From Xenorhabdus ehlersii (GTDB taxonomy: Bacteria; Pseudomonadota; Gammaproteobacteria; Enterobacterales; Enterobacteriaceae): 64,000 nucleotides of DNA. Both the position numbers and the translations under genes were made by a program. The stretch covers positions 186,001-250,000 of the forward strand of contig NZ_RAQI01000001.1 of the NCBI RefSeq assembly GCF_003610465.1, given 5' to 3'. Positions 56,424-64,000 of this stretch are shown one piece after another. Below the pieces are notes generated by a model. It was not told the DNA's origin. It ran no database searches and worked only from the letters and a program-made list of their open reading frames with translations. Every line of letters starts with the position of its first letter. Position 1 is the stretch's first letter.

Positions 56424-57581
56424 ATGTTTAAAAACAATAAAGGGCATGATATGAGAAAAATGGATAATCTGGAGTTTAGAATATTACAACTTCTCAGGAA
56501 AAATCCTTTTCTCGCCCAAAAAGAAATCGCTGATACTATTGGCATTAGTCGTTCAAGCGTTGCAGGATATATCCTTAACCTACAAAAAAAAGGGCATATA
56601 AAAGGAAAAGGATACATTTTTTCCAGTGGAAATTATGCCGTAACGGTGGGGGCTTCCAACATGGATATTACCAGCTTCGCTTCGACTGAATTATTAAAGA
56701 AAGATTCCAACCCAGGGAAAACAAAATATACGCTAGGTGGTGTCGCCCGAAATGTGGCGCATAACATTGCCGCGTTAAAGAATGACAGTTATTTAATTTC
56801 TGTTTTTGGTGATGATTCATATGGAAAAAGATTGTTTAGAGAAACCCGGTTAGCCGGTGTTGATCTTAGCCATTCTCATAAACTCAATAATGAAAGAACT
56901 TCGATTTATCATTCAATAGTTGATAGTCATGGTGAACCGCACACTTCCGTGAGTGATATGGATATTTTGAAAAAACTCACGCCTGAGTTGCTAAATAAAT
57001 CTAAAGCGCTTATTGAGCGGGCCGGCATACTGAGTATCGACTGCAATTTGAAAGAGGATGCTCTGGAATGGTTATTTAAAAACTCAGGTAATGTGCCCAT
57101 ATTTGTTAATCCTGTCTCGTCATATAAGGCGGGCATAGTACGTAACTGGTTATCCTATATTCATACTATCAGACCCAATCGGCTGGAAGCAGAAAAAATC
57201 AGTGGCATTAAAATTAACTCAATAAAAGAGGCTAAGTGGGTCACATCATGGTTTCATGAACAAGGGGTACAGCGGGTAGTTTTAAGTATGGGCGCTGACG
57301 GTGTTTACTACAGTGAGTTAGATTATATATCGGGTCACTCTCCGGCATTTCCTGTTGATGTTGTCAATAACACGGGTTCCGGTGATGCAATGATGGCAGG
57401 GTTAGTTCATTGCGCGTTGGCAGGTATGGACTTTAAGGAAAGTGTATATTTCGCCCAACGTTGTGCTGCACTTGTCCTGTCTACTGAATTAACACATTCA
57501 CTAACCCTGTCTCCATTTGCTGTTGATAAGTTACTGCTATTAGATCCAATAACAATGATGAATAACCAACAAATATCATAA
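56424..57581 (+). CDS. PfkB-family sugar/nucleoside kinase with N-terminal helix-turn-helix (YeiI-like)
   Basis: This 385-residue protein is built like E. coli YeiI (362). An N-terminal winged helix (FRILQLLRKNPFLAQKEIAD, then ISRSSVAGYILNLQKKGHIK) is followed by a ribokinase-type domain with GASNMDITSFA, the substrate loop LGGVARNVAHNIA, SVFGDDSYGKRL and the catalytic/anion-hole motif NNTGSGDAMMAGL (Asp base). Such kinases phosphorylate pseudouridine or related sugars or nucleosides; the substrate here is not known. The start may be 56424, 56451 or 56460; AAAGGGC favours 56451. It is monocistronic with a good terminator. Confidence 0.85.
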   Translation: MFKNNKGHDMRKMDNLEFRILQLLRKNPFLAQKEIADTIGISRSSVAGYILNLQKKGHIKGKGYIFSSGNYAVTVGASNMDITSFASTELLKKDSNPGKTKYTLGGVARNVAHNIAALKNDSYLISVFGDDSYGKRLFRETRLAGVDLSHSHKLNNERTSIYHSIVDSHGEPHTSVSDMDILKKLTPELLNKSKALIERAGILSIDCNLKEDALEWLFKNSGNVPIFVNPVSSYKAGIVRNWLSYIHTIRPNRLEAEKISGIKINSIKEAKWVTSWFHEQGVQRVVLSMGADGVYYSELDYISGHSPAFPVDVVNNTGSGDAMMAGLVHCALAGMDFKESVYFAQRCAALVLSTELTHSLTLSPFAVDKLLLLDPITMMNNQQIS

Positions 57582-57616
57582 AAATAAAAAATGAGAATGT
57601 TAGTATTGTGGCTAGG

Positions 57617-57641
57617 GCCGGGCTGGACCCGGCATTTTTTT
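57617..57641 (+). terminator. Terminator of the YeiI-like kinase gene
   Basis: A GC stem GCCGGG / CCCGGC with a 5-nt loop is followed by ATTTTTTT, 36 bp past the stop. Confidence 0.85.
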
Positions 57642-57717
57642 CAAAGTCCATTCATGTCAATGTTTATGTCTGATTGAATTTAATCCAATCGTCATGTGGA
57701 AGGAATGGGGAGTGAGC

Positions 57718-58455
57718 TTAAAACTGGCAAACAAGTCCGGTATGGACACAATTTTGTAGGTAATTATCCCAAAAACCTTGAGGATAACGCACTAAATCGC
57801 TGTCCAGGACCGTAGGTTTTTTCCAGCTAAAATGATCGAATCCTGCTTTTTTAAGCGCTTTTTCATAGCTTTCACGGCTCCAACGATAAAACGTAAAAGG
57901 GCTTGGGGGGGTTGACAGAAATTTTGCCTGGTGACGGAAGCCATTTTTCCAGGGCTCTTCGCTCAAAATCTTAAAACCATAATTCTCACAGTTTCCGCTT
58001 TCTAACCGATAATCAGGTGATGCCATATAAGCAATTAATTTGCCGGAAGGTTTTAAATGATCAGCGGCTGCCTGAAACATCGTTTCCAGTTCTTCTGTGG
58101 ATTCTGCATAGTGGAATAAAAAAGCGGCGATGACGATATCAAATTTTTCATCTAATTTCATCTCACATACATTTTGTACATGGAACTCAATATCATCACC
58201 ATACAGTTTTGACTTGGTTTTAGCGAGTTCAATCATTTTTTCAGAGATATCGACGCCAACCACTTTTGACGCCCCACGGCGGTGAAATTCCCGCCCAAAA
58301 TAACCATACCCGCAAGCTAGATCCAGCACTGACTTTCCTTGTATCTCACCGACCATGTTGAGTATATCCTGAAGTTCAGACTGTCGTTGGGCTACCGTAT
58401 TGGAAAATTGTTCGTAATGTTCTCCAATTGAATCATAGCTTGCTTGCTCTTCCAT
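57718..58455 (-). CDS. Class I SAM-dependent methyltransferase
   Basis: This 245-residue Rossmann-fold methyltransferase has motif I SVLDLACGYGYFGREF, the acidic end of strand 2 VVGVDIS, motif II/III NVCEMKLDEKFDIVIAAFLF and a small-molecule-type C-terminus (PPSPFTFYRWSRESYEKALK, then KAGFDHFSW). The start MEEQASYDSIGEHYEQFSNT and overall plan recall ToxA-type (toxoflavin synthase) and similar small-molecule methyltransferases; the substrate is unknown. The ATG at 58455 has AGGAG nine bases upstream; a longer frame to 58515 is unsupported. It stands alone. Confidence 0.85.
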   Translation of the reverse strand: MEEQASYDSIGEHYEQFSNTVAQRQSELQDILNMVGEIQGKSVLDLACGYGYFGREFHRRGASKVVGVDISEKMIELAKTKSKLYGDDIEFHVQNVCEMKLDEKFDIVIAAFLFHYAESTEELETMFQAAADHLKPSGKLIAYMASPDYRLESGNCENYGFKILSEEPWKNGFRHQAKFLSTPPSPFTFYRWSRESYEKALKKAGFDHFSWKKPTVLDSDLVRYPQGFWDNYLQNCVHTGLVCQF

Positions 58456-58803
58456 TATTATGGCTCCTGATAAAAAATAAAATAAGGGTACTATTTTATA
58501 AGGATAAAGTATCATGGAATAATGAGATATAATTATTTTTGTAATGTGATTAATTTTACACGATAAACAATCTGTTTAAATTAAATCAGGAATAATCAGA
58601 TGTTGCTCTATTCAAGCGCATTGCCCCATTTTAAGCTGAGAACCCCTTGTCTGTGATGAAAACTGAGTATAAAAAATAAGTCGCTGTCAAGGCGCATTTC
58701 CCCGAACAGGCTCAAATAGAGTTAGCTGGTGAGAAAATGTAACATCAATGAGAATCAAGCGGAAAGTCAGACTAACTTCCGCTCATATAATTTCGTGTTA
58801 GTG
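58456..58803. other. Intergenic region between methyltransferase and PAAR genes
   Basis: About 350 bp. A 7-bp stem AGCGGAA / TTCCGCT at 58758-58783 lies 20 bp past the PAAR stop and may end the PAAR operon, although the T-run is poor. No gene seen. Confidence 0.45.
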
Positions 58804-59067
58804 TCAGGCACGCAGTTTATTTTGACTGGCAATCAGTTTTGCGCCGCAAGCTGTGCTCATACCTTCCAAGGCAACCTGTTTGCCCTGATACTTTAAAGAC
58901 TCACTCCCTTCTATTATCGGGAATGTGTCTTCACATTTTGGGCAAACAACTAAATCACCTTTTCCAGCAATGGGAACTCCTTGATAAACATAACCATCAA
59001 TGGCAGTGATCACTTTACCACCATGATCGGTCGTATCATTTAACCGGATAACTGGTTTATTTGACAT
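58804..59067 (-). CDS. PAAR-domain protein (type VI secretion spike tip)
   Basis: This 87-residue PAAR protein has KPVIRLNDTTDHGGKVI at the start, a middle IDGYVYQGVPIAGKGDLVVC, PKC with a further Cys, and an end VALEGMSTACGAKLIAS. The His and Cys residues fit the metal-binding pattern at the tip of the PAAR cone. Such proteins cap the VgrG spike of type VI secretion systems and carry effectors. No VgrG, Hcp or other secretion genes lie in the window, so this is an orphan effector-delivery island. It is the last gene of the minus-strand cluster beginning at 61627. Confidence 0.88.
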   Translation of the reverse strand: MSNKPVIRLNDTTDHGGKVITAIDGYVYQGVPIAGKGDLVVCPKCEDTFPIIEGSESLKYQGKQVALEGMSTACGAKLIASQNKLRA

Positions 59068-59098
59068 ATTTATCTCTCTGTAATCATCTGCAATATTT

Positions 59099-59860
59099 TC
59101 ATTCTATTGAAGATAGTATTTTTAAATAATCTTTGGTTTTATTTTCTATTTCTATGATTAATGAATCAACATCAGAATGATATTGTTTTAACAACCTTTC
59201 ATTGAAATGAGGAAAGAAAATATCCTGATCGAATTGATGTCCTAATAAAAACATTGTTAATGTTAAAAACGCTGAATAATTGGCATTTTTTATGCCATAT
59301 TGATTGGATTTTTCAACACCAAATTGAATGGATTTATTGATATTATCTTGTTTAATATATCGATATTTTTGTGGAAAAAGAGAATTTAATAGTGAGTCTA
59401 CATTACTTTCATAGGTATTCCATTGAACATTTAAGCGTTCAATATTGATATTTTGAAATTTAAATATACTGGTTTTCAGATATTCATCTTGTTCGCCATG
59501 CACTTCATTAAAATATCGAATGATCTCATGATAAAGTAAACTTGTTCTTTCTAATTGCCCAAGGCAGGAGTGATTATCTAGGATCGTCTTTATCCATACA
59601 TATTGTGGGTCAGTTTGAAATTCGGTACCAAATAAAATAAGCATATCAATATAAAACTGAACAGTACCGCGTTGATCAAATCCATCGTTTTTCGATTTTT
59701 CTATTGCGTTTTCCAGCGCTGTCCTCAATTTATCTTCACCTAATTTTATTTTAAGATAGGGATAGGATTCATTACAATGTACTACCAGTTCATCAATAAA
59801 TGAATTGAATGAATGTTTTTTTAGCATATTCCATTGGTCTTCATTAATTTCTATTGTCAT
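59099..59860 (-). CDS. Uncharacterised 253-aa protein with two related segments, PAAR neighbour
   Basis: I do not recognise a named family. Two segments share a pattern: ALENAIEKSKNDGFDQRGTV followed by FYIDMLILFGTEFQTDP, and KSIQFGVEKSNQYGIKNANY followed by FLTLTMFLLGHQFDQD. Each has Ala/Gly-rich helix, G-[FI], a hydrophobic LFG or LLG turn and F-x-x-D. Such helical proteins are often found beside PAAR genes. It may help load or deliver the effector, or be part of it. The ATG at 59860 with GGAG upstream is preferred over a GTG at 59881. It sits 31 bp before the PAAR gene in the same direction. Confidence 0.65.
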   Translation of the reverse strand: MTIEINEDQWNMLKKHSFNSFIDELVVHCNESYPYLKIKLGEDKLRTALENAIEKSKNDGFDQRGTVQFYIDMLILFGTEFQTDPQYVWIKTILDNHSCLGQLERTSLLYHEIIRYFNEVHGEQDEYLKTSIFKFQNINIERLNVQWNTYESNVDSLLNSLFPQKYRYIKQDNINKSIQFGVEKSNQYGIKNANYSAFLTLTMFLLGHQFDQDIFFPHFNERLLKQYHSDVDSLIIEIENKTKDYLKILSSIE

Positions 59861-59958
59861 ATTTATGATATCTCCGGTCACAATAACTAACGCTATAGTT
59901 GCTGGTAAAATACGTTTTTAATAGAATTTAAAATCCAACAACTATGTCTTTGTTTAAT

Positions 59959-60099
59959 TTATTGTTTGTATGAATCAATCTTGCCTGCAAGATAATCTCT
60001 ATATATTAGAGTGTCTTTATTATGTTTATGCCATTCATTTTCTCTGTAAATAGAGTCGAAATGGTCGTACACATACTCATTTCCATATTTTCTTCTCAT
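59959..60099 (-). CDS. Small 46-aa ORF in the effector cluster
   Basis: An ATG at 60099, two bases after the stop of the 161-aa gene, opens a 46-codon frame reading MRRKYGNEYVYDHFDSIYRE and ending LAGKIDSYKQ. It is charged and aromatic, without a signal or membrane segment. The tight junction suggests translational coupling. It may be a small accessory or immunity component, or the tail of a once longer gene. No family is recognised. Confidence 0.5.
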   Translation of the reverse strand: MRRKYGNEYVYDHFDSIYRENEWHKHNKDTLIYRDYLAGKIDSYKQ

Positions 60100-60101
60100 T
60101 A

Positions 60102-60587
60102 CTAATAGTTCATATTTTTTTCTTTATAAGGAAATTTAATCAAAAAAAAGTCTAGCACTGGCTTTAATGATTCTTCATCAAATTTTGTGTATATGTATTC
60201 ATAATTCATTTTATTTTGCATTAATTGCAAGAATTTTATAGCTTCCATATCTTTTAATACATTTAATTCGGGGAATTTTATTGAACTATCAATTTCATCC
60301 TGTAATGTCATTGTGATACTCAGCGTATTCAAATTTTCAATAGGAACGAATTTCTTATTAATCAAATAAGCATCATGAACTTTAATATACTGCGAAGATT
60401 TCAGCCATTCACTGGCATCGAACCAGACCTTTTTACTAGGAAACTCAGACGAGTTTACATCATATGAAGTTACCCTAATATACATTTGAAATTTTTGCAT
60501 ATACATATAATAAGCACCTGAAAAAAATAAAGTGAAAATTGTCAAAATTGCTATCTTAACAATAAGCTTTTTTTTAAGTAAATTCAT
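60102..60587 (-). CDS. Membrane-anchored putative immunity protein
   Basis: This 161-residue protein has one N-terminal membrane helix (LIVKIAILTIFTLFFSGAYY, residues about 8-28) and a soluble domain outside. It begins at the ATG at 60587, which overlaps the effector stop (ATGA), the usual coupling of an effector with its immunity gene; a GTG at 60596 is possible. No family is recognised, and the immunity role rests on position. A periplasmic-facing immunity protein would imply that the effector acts in the periplasm, or that the protein blocks it at the membrane. Confidence 0.6.
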   Translation of the reverse strand: MNLLKKKLIVKIAILTIFTLFFSGAYYMYMQKFQMYIRVTSYDVNSSEFPSKKVWFDASEWLKSSQYIKVHDAYLINKKFVPIENLNTLSITMTLQDEIDSSIKFPELNVLKDMEAIKFLQLMQNKMNYEYIYTKFDEESLKPVLDFFLIKFPYKEKNMNY

Positions 60588-61627
60588 AAAATCCACTCTA
60601 TTGGATTATAATTTTGCAGACCACTTTTTAGTCCTTTTGGCGAATTTCCTGTTCCCGGTAATCGCCAGGTAGCATTCGGTGCAATAGGGCCTCCACCGTG
60701 GTCTTCGTTGTATTCTCTTGCCTTCAAACCTTCATTACGTTTTTTCATTATGTCATAATCTTTTGGTTTTTCTGGTGGTTTGGCGTTTTTGTTCCCTTTA
60801 CTCAATTCATAATTATAAGCTCTGCGAGCTGCTTCATATTTGTCAATTACTTTGCTATATTTTCTCGCCTCTTTAATCTCCTTTCCCGTTCCATAAACGA
60901 TGTCATAGAGAGAGCGCATCTCAAATGCTTTGACCCCAACATCCCAGGCATTAGCCATTCGCTGTGCCGGGCTTTTATCCTGCCCCGCATTTTTTCCTGT
61001 AAAATCGCTACCATCCACCGAAATTCCTGCCCGGCAAGCGTAGGTTGTTATTTTAGCATCAGAATCAAATACCGACTCATACACCTTTTTAATTTCGGCT
61101 GGCCCAAATTTCCCTTCTTCCACATTCTTTCCCTGATAATGAAAGGTGGCACAATCAATCACGCCATGACAGAAAAACACCATCTCTTTGATTAAGCGTT
61201 TCTTTTGTTTTCTTTCATTTATAATCCTAATGAACATCGGTACATCTGTTACATAGCGGACACGGGCACCTAATTTTTGAGCATAGTCATTTATTCTTTG
61301 ACGATCCATGTCTGTATATCCCTGTGAAAACACAATTATAATTCGTTGTACAGCATAATCTCCCTGACTTGCTTTAGGAAAAAGCTGCAACTGATGTAAC
61401 CCACAATTAATAAAACGGTATTGATTTCCCATTGATTCTTCAAACCCTCTTGTAACACCTCCCAAGCTGAAATCCCATGGCGCTGTTCTGGCACCTACCA
61501 CAGTAATATAATCATAACCACTGATATAAGGCTTCTCTGTAGTTGGATTATTTATATTTGTAATCAGGCTGATTTTTCTTTCTTCTAGTACTACAGTCGT
61601 ACGCTCCATTGTGGCATGATAGCTCAT
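60584..61627 (-). CDS. Putative caspase-like (clan CD-type) effector
   Basis: This 347-residue protein has no named family that I recognise. A hydrophobic strand leads into a His-Gly (EMVFFCHGV, His154), and 44 residues later a second hydrophobic stretch leads into a Cys (AKITTYACRAG, Cys198). This is the His-Gly ... Ala-Cys layout of caspases, CHAT and other clan CD peptidases; caspases read QACRG at the same place. The N-terminal part (YITVVGARTAPW, then IIIVFSQGYTDMDRQRI) looks like a Rossmann-type strand order. A Pro/Gly-rich tail follows. It heads a coupled cluster with an immunity-like gene and a PAAR gene. The ATG at 61627 has AGGAAG upstream. The function is inferred, not shown. Confidence 0.55.
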   Translation of the reverse strand: MSYHATMERTTVVLEERKISLITNINNPTTEKPYISGYDYITVVGARTAPWDFSLGGVTRGFEESMGNQYRFINCGLHQLQLFPKASQGDYAVQRIIIVFSQGYTDMDRQRINDYAQKLGARVRYVTDVPMFIRIINERKQKKRLIKEMVFFCHGVIDCATFHYQGKNVEEGKFGPAEIKKVYESVFDSDAKITTYACRAGISVDGSDFTGKNAGQDKSPAQRMANAWDVGVKAFEMRSLYDIVYGTGKEIKEARKYSKVIDKYEAARRAYNYELSKGNKNAKPPEKPKDYDIMKKRNEGLKAREYNEDHGGGPIAPNATWRLPGTGNSPKGLKSGLQNYNPIEWIL

Positions 61628-61662
61628 GATATATTCTTCCTGAAAATAGGGGGAGGTGTTCA

Positions 61663-62983
61663 ATGCACTCACCTGTCAACCTTTGGGAACAAGAACTGCT
61701 CTCATTACACACGCGTCTGACACCGTTATTTCACCATGCCAGTCCACAGCAACGCAGCCTCGCCTATCTCAGGGGATTACTCAGTGATGTTGAGCGTAAA
61801 AATAGCTGGCAACTGGCGGAATGGTTGGGTGAACACTCGCCTGATGGCATTCAATATTTTCTGGAACGCGCCCGTTGGGATGCCGAAGCGGCTCGCGATA
61901 TTTTACGCGACTATGTGACTGACCATCTCGGTGATGAGCAAGGCATCCTCATCATCGATGAAACCGGTTTTATCAAAAAAGGGACCCATTCTGCTGGCGT
62001 CCAACGCCAATATAGCGGTACTGCCGGACGGATAGAAAACAGTCAGATAGGCGTCTTTCTCTGTTATGCCGGTCAGGGCGGCCATGCCTTTATTGACCGG
62101 GCCTTATATCTGCCTGAACAATGGACAGATAACCGGCCCCGCTGTAAAGCCGCTGGCATTCCTGACTCGGTCACCTTTGCCACCAAACCCCAACTTGCCC
62201 AACAGATGTTGGAACGCGCATTAGATGCCGGCGTCTCTTGTCGTTGGGTGACCGCCGATACGGTGTATGGTCAAGATCGTCGTCTGCGGTGCTGGTTAGA
62301 ATCCCGATATCAACCGTTTGTACTGGCGATCCCCAAAAATGAACGTGTGTGGAGGCAAGGGCCCAGATATACCAGCGCCGACAAGGTTGTGGACAGTCTG
62401 CCATCTTCGTTTTGGGAAAAACATTCCGCGGGATTGGGGACAAAGGGAGAACGTTGGTACGACTGGGTCCGGGTGCCGCTTTGGCGTTTACAACTCAGTG
62501 AGGAAGAGCGGGATTATGGTCATTATCTGCTGGTTCGGCGCAGCCGGGATGAGAAACAAGAGCGGGCTTATTATATCGTCTATGCCCGCAGAGAACAGGC
62601 TGACCTGAAAACCCTGATTCAGGTGGCAGGGCATCGCTGGGAAATTGAAAGTGGTTTTGAGGAAACGAAGGGGGAATGTGGCCTGGATCATTATGAAGTG
62701 CGGCAATGGCACAGTTGGTATCGGCACATTACCTTATCGCTATTAGCTCATGCGGTGCTGGCGGTCTTGCGGATACGGGAGAAAAAAAACACCGGCAGGA
62801 TTGGTAGCCCTGAGTATCCCGGAACTGCGTAAGCTGTTGTCAAAATTGATGGAAAAAACGGGAGAGGCAGTCGAACAGATTTTACATTGGTCAGACTGGC
62901 GGCGGCGACACCAATACTATGCACAACAATGTCATTACCGTCGTCGGAATAACCCTATGGTGACAGAGCAATTACGGCTGTAG
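61663..62983 (+). pseudogene. IS701-type transposase, frameshifted
   Basis: The first frame (389 codons, to 62832) has the DDE residues of an IS4/IS701-type transposase: Asp in GILIIDETGF, Asp in WVTADTVYGQD, and Glu in HRWEIESGFEETKGECGLDH. It ends prematurely. The natural tail (LVALSIPELRKLLSKLME, then YRRRNNPMVTEQL) lies in the next frame up to 62983. The frames meet at a run of eight As (62783-62790). A one-base change there, or programmed slippage, would reconnect a protein of about 440 residues, the usual length. As it stands it is probably inactive. Its 5' end lies only 36 bp from the divergent effector start, so the element was inserted close to that gene. Confidence 0.82.
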
Positions 62984-63052
62984 TACTAGGCTGTGTCCCT
63001 TAATGTAAATTGATAGTATTCTCATCTAAACTGTTTTCAATATGGGAAAAAG

Positions 63053-63508
63053 ATGATGGCACGCTACGACATTCCTGATGACGCATGGATAGTGATAGAA
63101 CCTTGTTTGCCCCCAGTCCATTCAGAGCGAGCAGGACGTCCACATGTTGAACACCGCCGTGTGATGAATGGGATGTTCTGGGTCTTGTGCTCCGGGGCAC
63201 CGTGGCGTGATTTACCTGAACGCTATGGCCCTTGGAAAACGGTCTATAACCGATTTAATCGCTGGTCAAAATCGGGCATTATCAACAAGATATTTAATCG
63301 GTTACTGTCCATTCTGGATGAAAAAGGCTTGATTGACTGGGCTGAAATTTGCCTGGATGGCAGCAATATTCGTGCGAGTAAAGATGCCGCAGGCGCGAAA
63401 AAAAACATCCCGATATCACTGACGATCATGCGCTGGGTCGCTCACGCGGTGGTTATGGCACCAAAATCCACCTGGCAACCGACGGAAAGGGTTTTCCCCT
63501 CAACCTGA
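63053..63508 (+). CDS. IS427-group transposase, ORF A
   Basis: This 151-residue first frame has the DUF4096-type N-terminal domain typical of IS427 elements: DIPDDAWIVIEPCLPP, HRRVMNGMFWVLCSGAPWRD, LPERYGPWKTVYNRFNRWSK, and the first catalytic Asp in EICLDGSNIRASK. A run of eight As (63398-63405) follows; slipping back one base there leads into the second frame (KKHPDITDDHALGRSRGGYG). The last 30 or so residues of ORF A are out of frame and have no family meaning. It starts at 63053 or 63056. Confidence 0.88.
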   Translation: MMARYDIPDDAWIVIEPCLPPVHSERAGRPHVEHRRVMNGMFWVLCSGAPWRDLPERYGPWKTVYNRFNRWSKSGIINKIFNRLLSILDEKGLIDWAEICLDGSNIRASKDAAGAKKNIPISLTIMRWVAHAVVMAPKSTWQPTERVFPST

Positions 63509-63897
63509 TGTTGACCGCTGGGCAAGCTCATGAAAGTCAATCCGCCATCCCTTTGCTCGACGGCATTGGTATACAACGCAAAAATGGTTTCATGAAACGA
63601 CGTGGCAAAGCCGTGCTGGCAGACAAAGGGTATTCGAGTAGAAAGCTCCGCGGTTATCTGCGTAAATTGAGGATCAAAAGCGTTATTCCTTATAAAATCA
63701 ATGAAAAAGGCAGTGCTGATGGTCGTACGCAATTTGATGAACAGGCTTATCGTGACCGCAATGTTGTCGAACGCTGTTTCGGTTTTCTGAAAGGAAATCG
63801 GCGTATTGCAACCCGTTACGAAAAAACCGCACGAAACTATTTGTCCATGGTGAAATTAGGCTGTATTCGACTCTTTTACAGGCGGTTATCTAATTAA
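63508..63897 (+). CDS. IS427-group transposase, ORF B
   Basis: The second frame carries the rest of the DDE domain: VLADKGYSSRKLRGYLRK (second Asp) and DRNVVERCFGFLKGNRRIAT (Glu), with the end RLFYRRLSN inside the terminal repeat. The listed Met at 63508 is only a possible internal start. In the fused product the frame begins after the A8 run at about 63398 and includes KIHLATDGKGFPLNLMLTAG. The product is most probably made as an ORF A-B fusion by -1 frameshifting. Confidence 0.85.
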   Translation: MLTAGQAHESQSAIPLLDGIGIQRKNGFMKRRGKAVLADKGYSSRKLRGYLRKLRIKSVIPYKINEKGSADGRTQFDEQAYRDRNVVERCFGFLKGNRRIATRYEKTARNYLSMVKLGCIRLFYRRLSN

Positions 63898-63910
63898 GGG
63901 ACGCAGCCTA

Positions 63911-64000
63911 GCAGAAAATAATATAAACACACAACTACCTGAGAAATAATAGTGGCAAAAATAACCCCCATCAGTCCTAGTTTGAAATAAATAACAAAAA
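63911..64000 (-). pseudogene. Membrane-protein fragment (MATE-like), cut by IS5-family element
   Basis: On the minus strand the edge sequence reads FVIYFKLGLMGVIFATIISQ and continues VVVCLYYFL up to the IS end. The GLMGVIFATIISQ pattern resembles the helix near the end of each half of MATE-type transporters (GxxGAAIATxISQ). Only about 30 codons are visible, so the family call is weak. The gene continues past the window edge and is interrupted at 63910. Confidence 0.4.

Larger units (their letters stand above)
62989..63908 (+). mobile_element. IS5-family (IS427 group) insertion sequence, complete
   Basis: The ends GGCTGTGTCCCTTAAT (62989) and ATTAAGGGACGCAGCC (63893-63908) are inverted repeats with one mismatch. 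A TA lies on each side, a likely target duplication. The 920-bp element holds two overlapping frames. It interrupts a membrane-protein gene whose remaining part is at 63911-64000. Confidence 0.88.

Overview
The window looks like a chromosomal segment of an enterobacterium of the Morganellaceae, most probably Xenorhabdus or Photorhabdus. This is inferred from proteins that resemble E. coli GntR/GntK/GntU, YgfF, YqhA, Bax and EntA/B/C/E/S but are clearly diverged, together with a ter cluster, type VI effector debris and many insertion sequences. No rRNA or tRNA gene was seen.

Layout. 1-209 is the edge of an IS1 copy. 405-6049 is a very long type I-E-like CRISPR locus read on the minus strand: 77 well-formed repeats, one degenerate terminal repeat, and two more degenerate repeats cut off from the rest by a MazE/MazF-type toxin-antitoxin pair. 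No cas gene is visible. 6501-9608 is gluconate uptake (gntR, operators, gntK-gntU). 9686-10209 is a dead RelE/antitoxin pair, each gene carrying one frameshift. 10298-14971 is a cell-wall block: a three-gene O-acetylation operon (MBOAT, DUF459/PatB-like, Ape1-like lipoprotein) and a Bax-type hydrolase. 15568-17255 holds small genes and ygfF.

17884-26685 is a stress (tellurite-resistance) island: terZABCD on the minus strand, divergent from a four-gene biosynthetic operon (phosphoribosyltransferase/TRSP, HAD, StiP, citrate-lyase-like) and followed by terW. The shared control region carries three copies of TCATAATATGA. After yqhA, 27414-46074 is a complete catecholate siderophore locus. The entCEBA genes and a TonB receptor lie on one side of a Fur-box-bearing divergent promoter; fes, mbtH, a two-module NRPS and entS lie on the other. 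EntC/B/A make 2,3-dihydroxybenzoate (DHB), EntE loads it on the EntB carrier, and the NRPS adds a D-residue (epimerase present, acidic specificity pocket suggesting a basic amino acid) and then L-Ser (pocket DVWHFSLVDK). The predicted product is of the chrysobactin/vanchrobactin type rather than enterobactin. EntS exports it, the receptor re-imports it and Fes hydrolyses it.

46362-51775 has a subtilisin-type autotransporter and a sodium symporter coupled to a brnQ stub. 52060-55583 is a scrapyard: an IS982-like remnant split by an intact IS1111-type element, a truncated Tle1-like lipase and a primase scrap. 56424-58455 has a YeiI-like kinase and a methyltransferase. 58804-61627 is a compact polymorphic module read on the minus strand: a caspase-like (His/Cys) putative effector, a coupled membrane protein (likely immunity), a 46-aa ORF, a 253-aa two-repeat protein and a PAAR spike tip. 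It is capped by a frameshifted IS701-type element and an intact IS5/IS427 element that interrupts a MATE-like membrane gene at the right edge. The caspase-like/PAAR module and the CRISPR/toxin-antitoxin junction are the most interesting parts.
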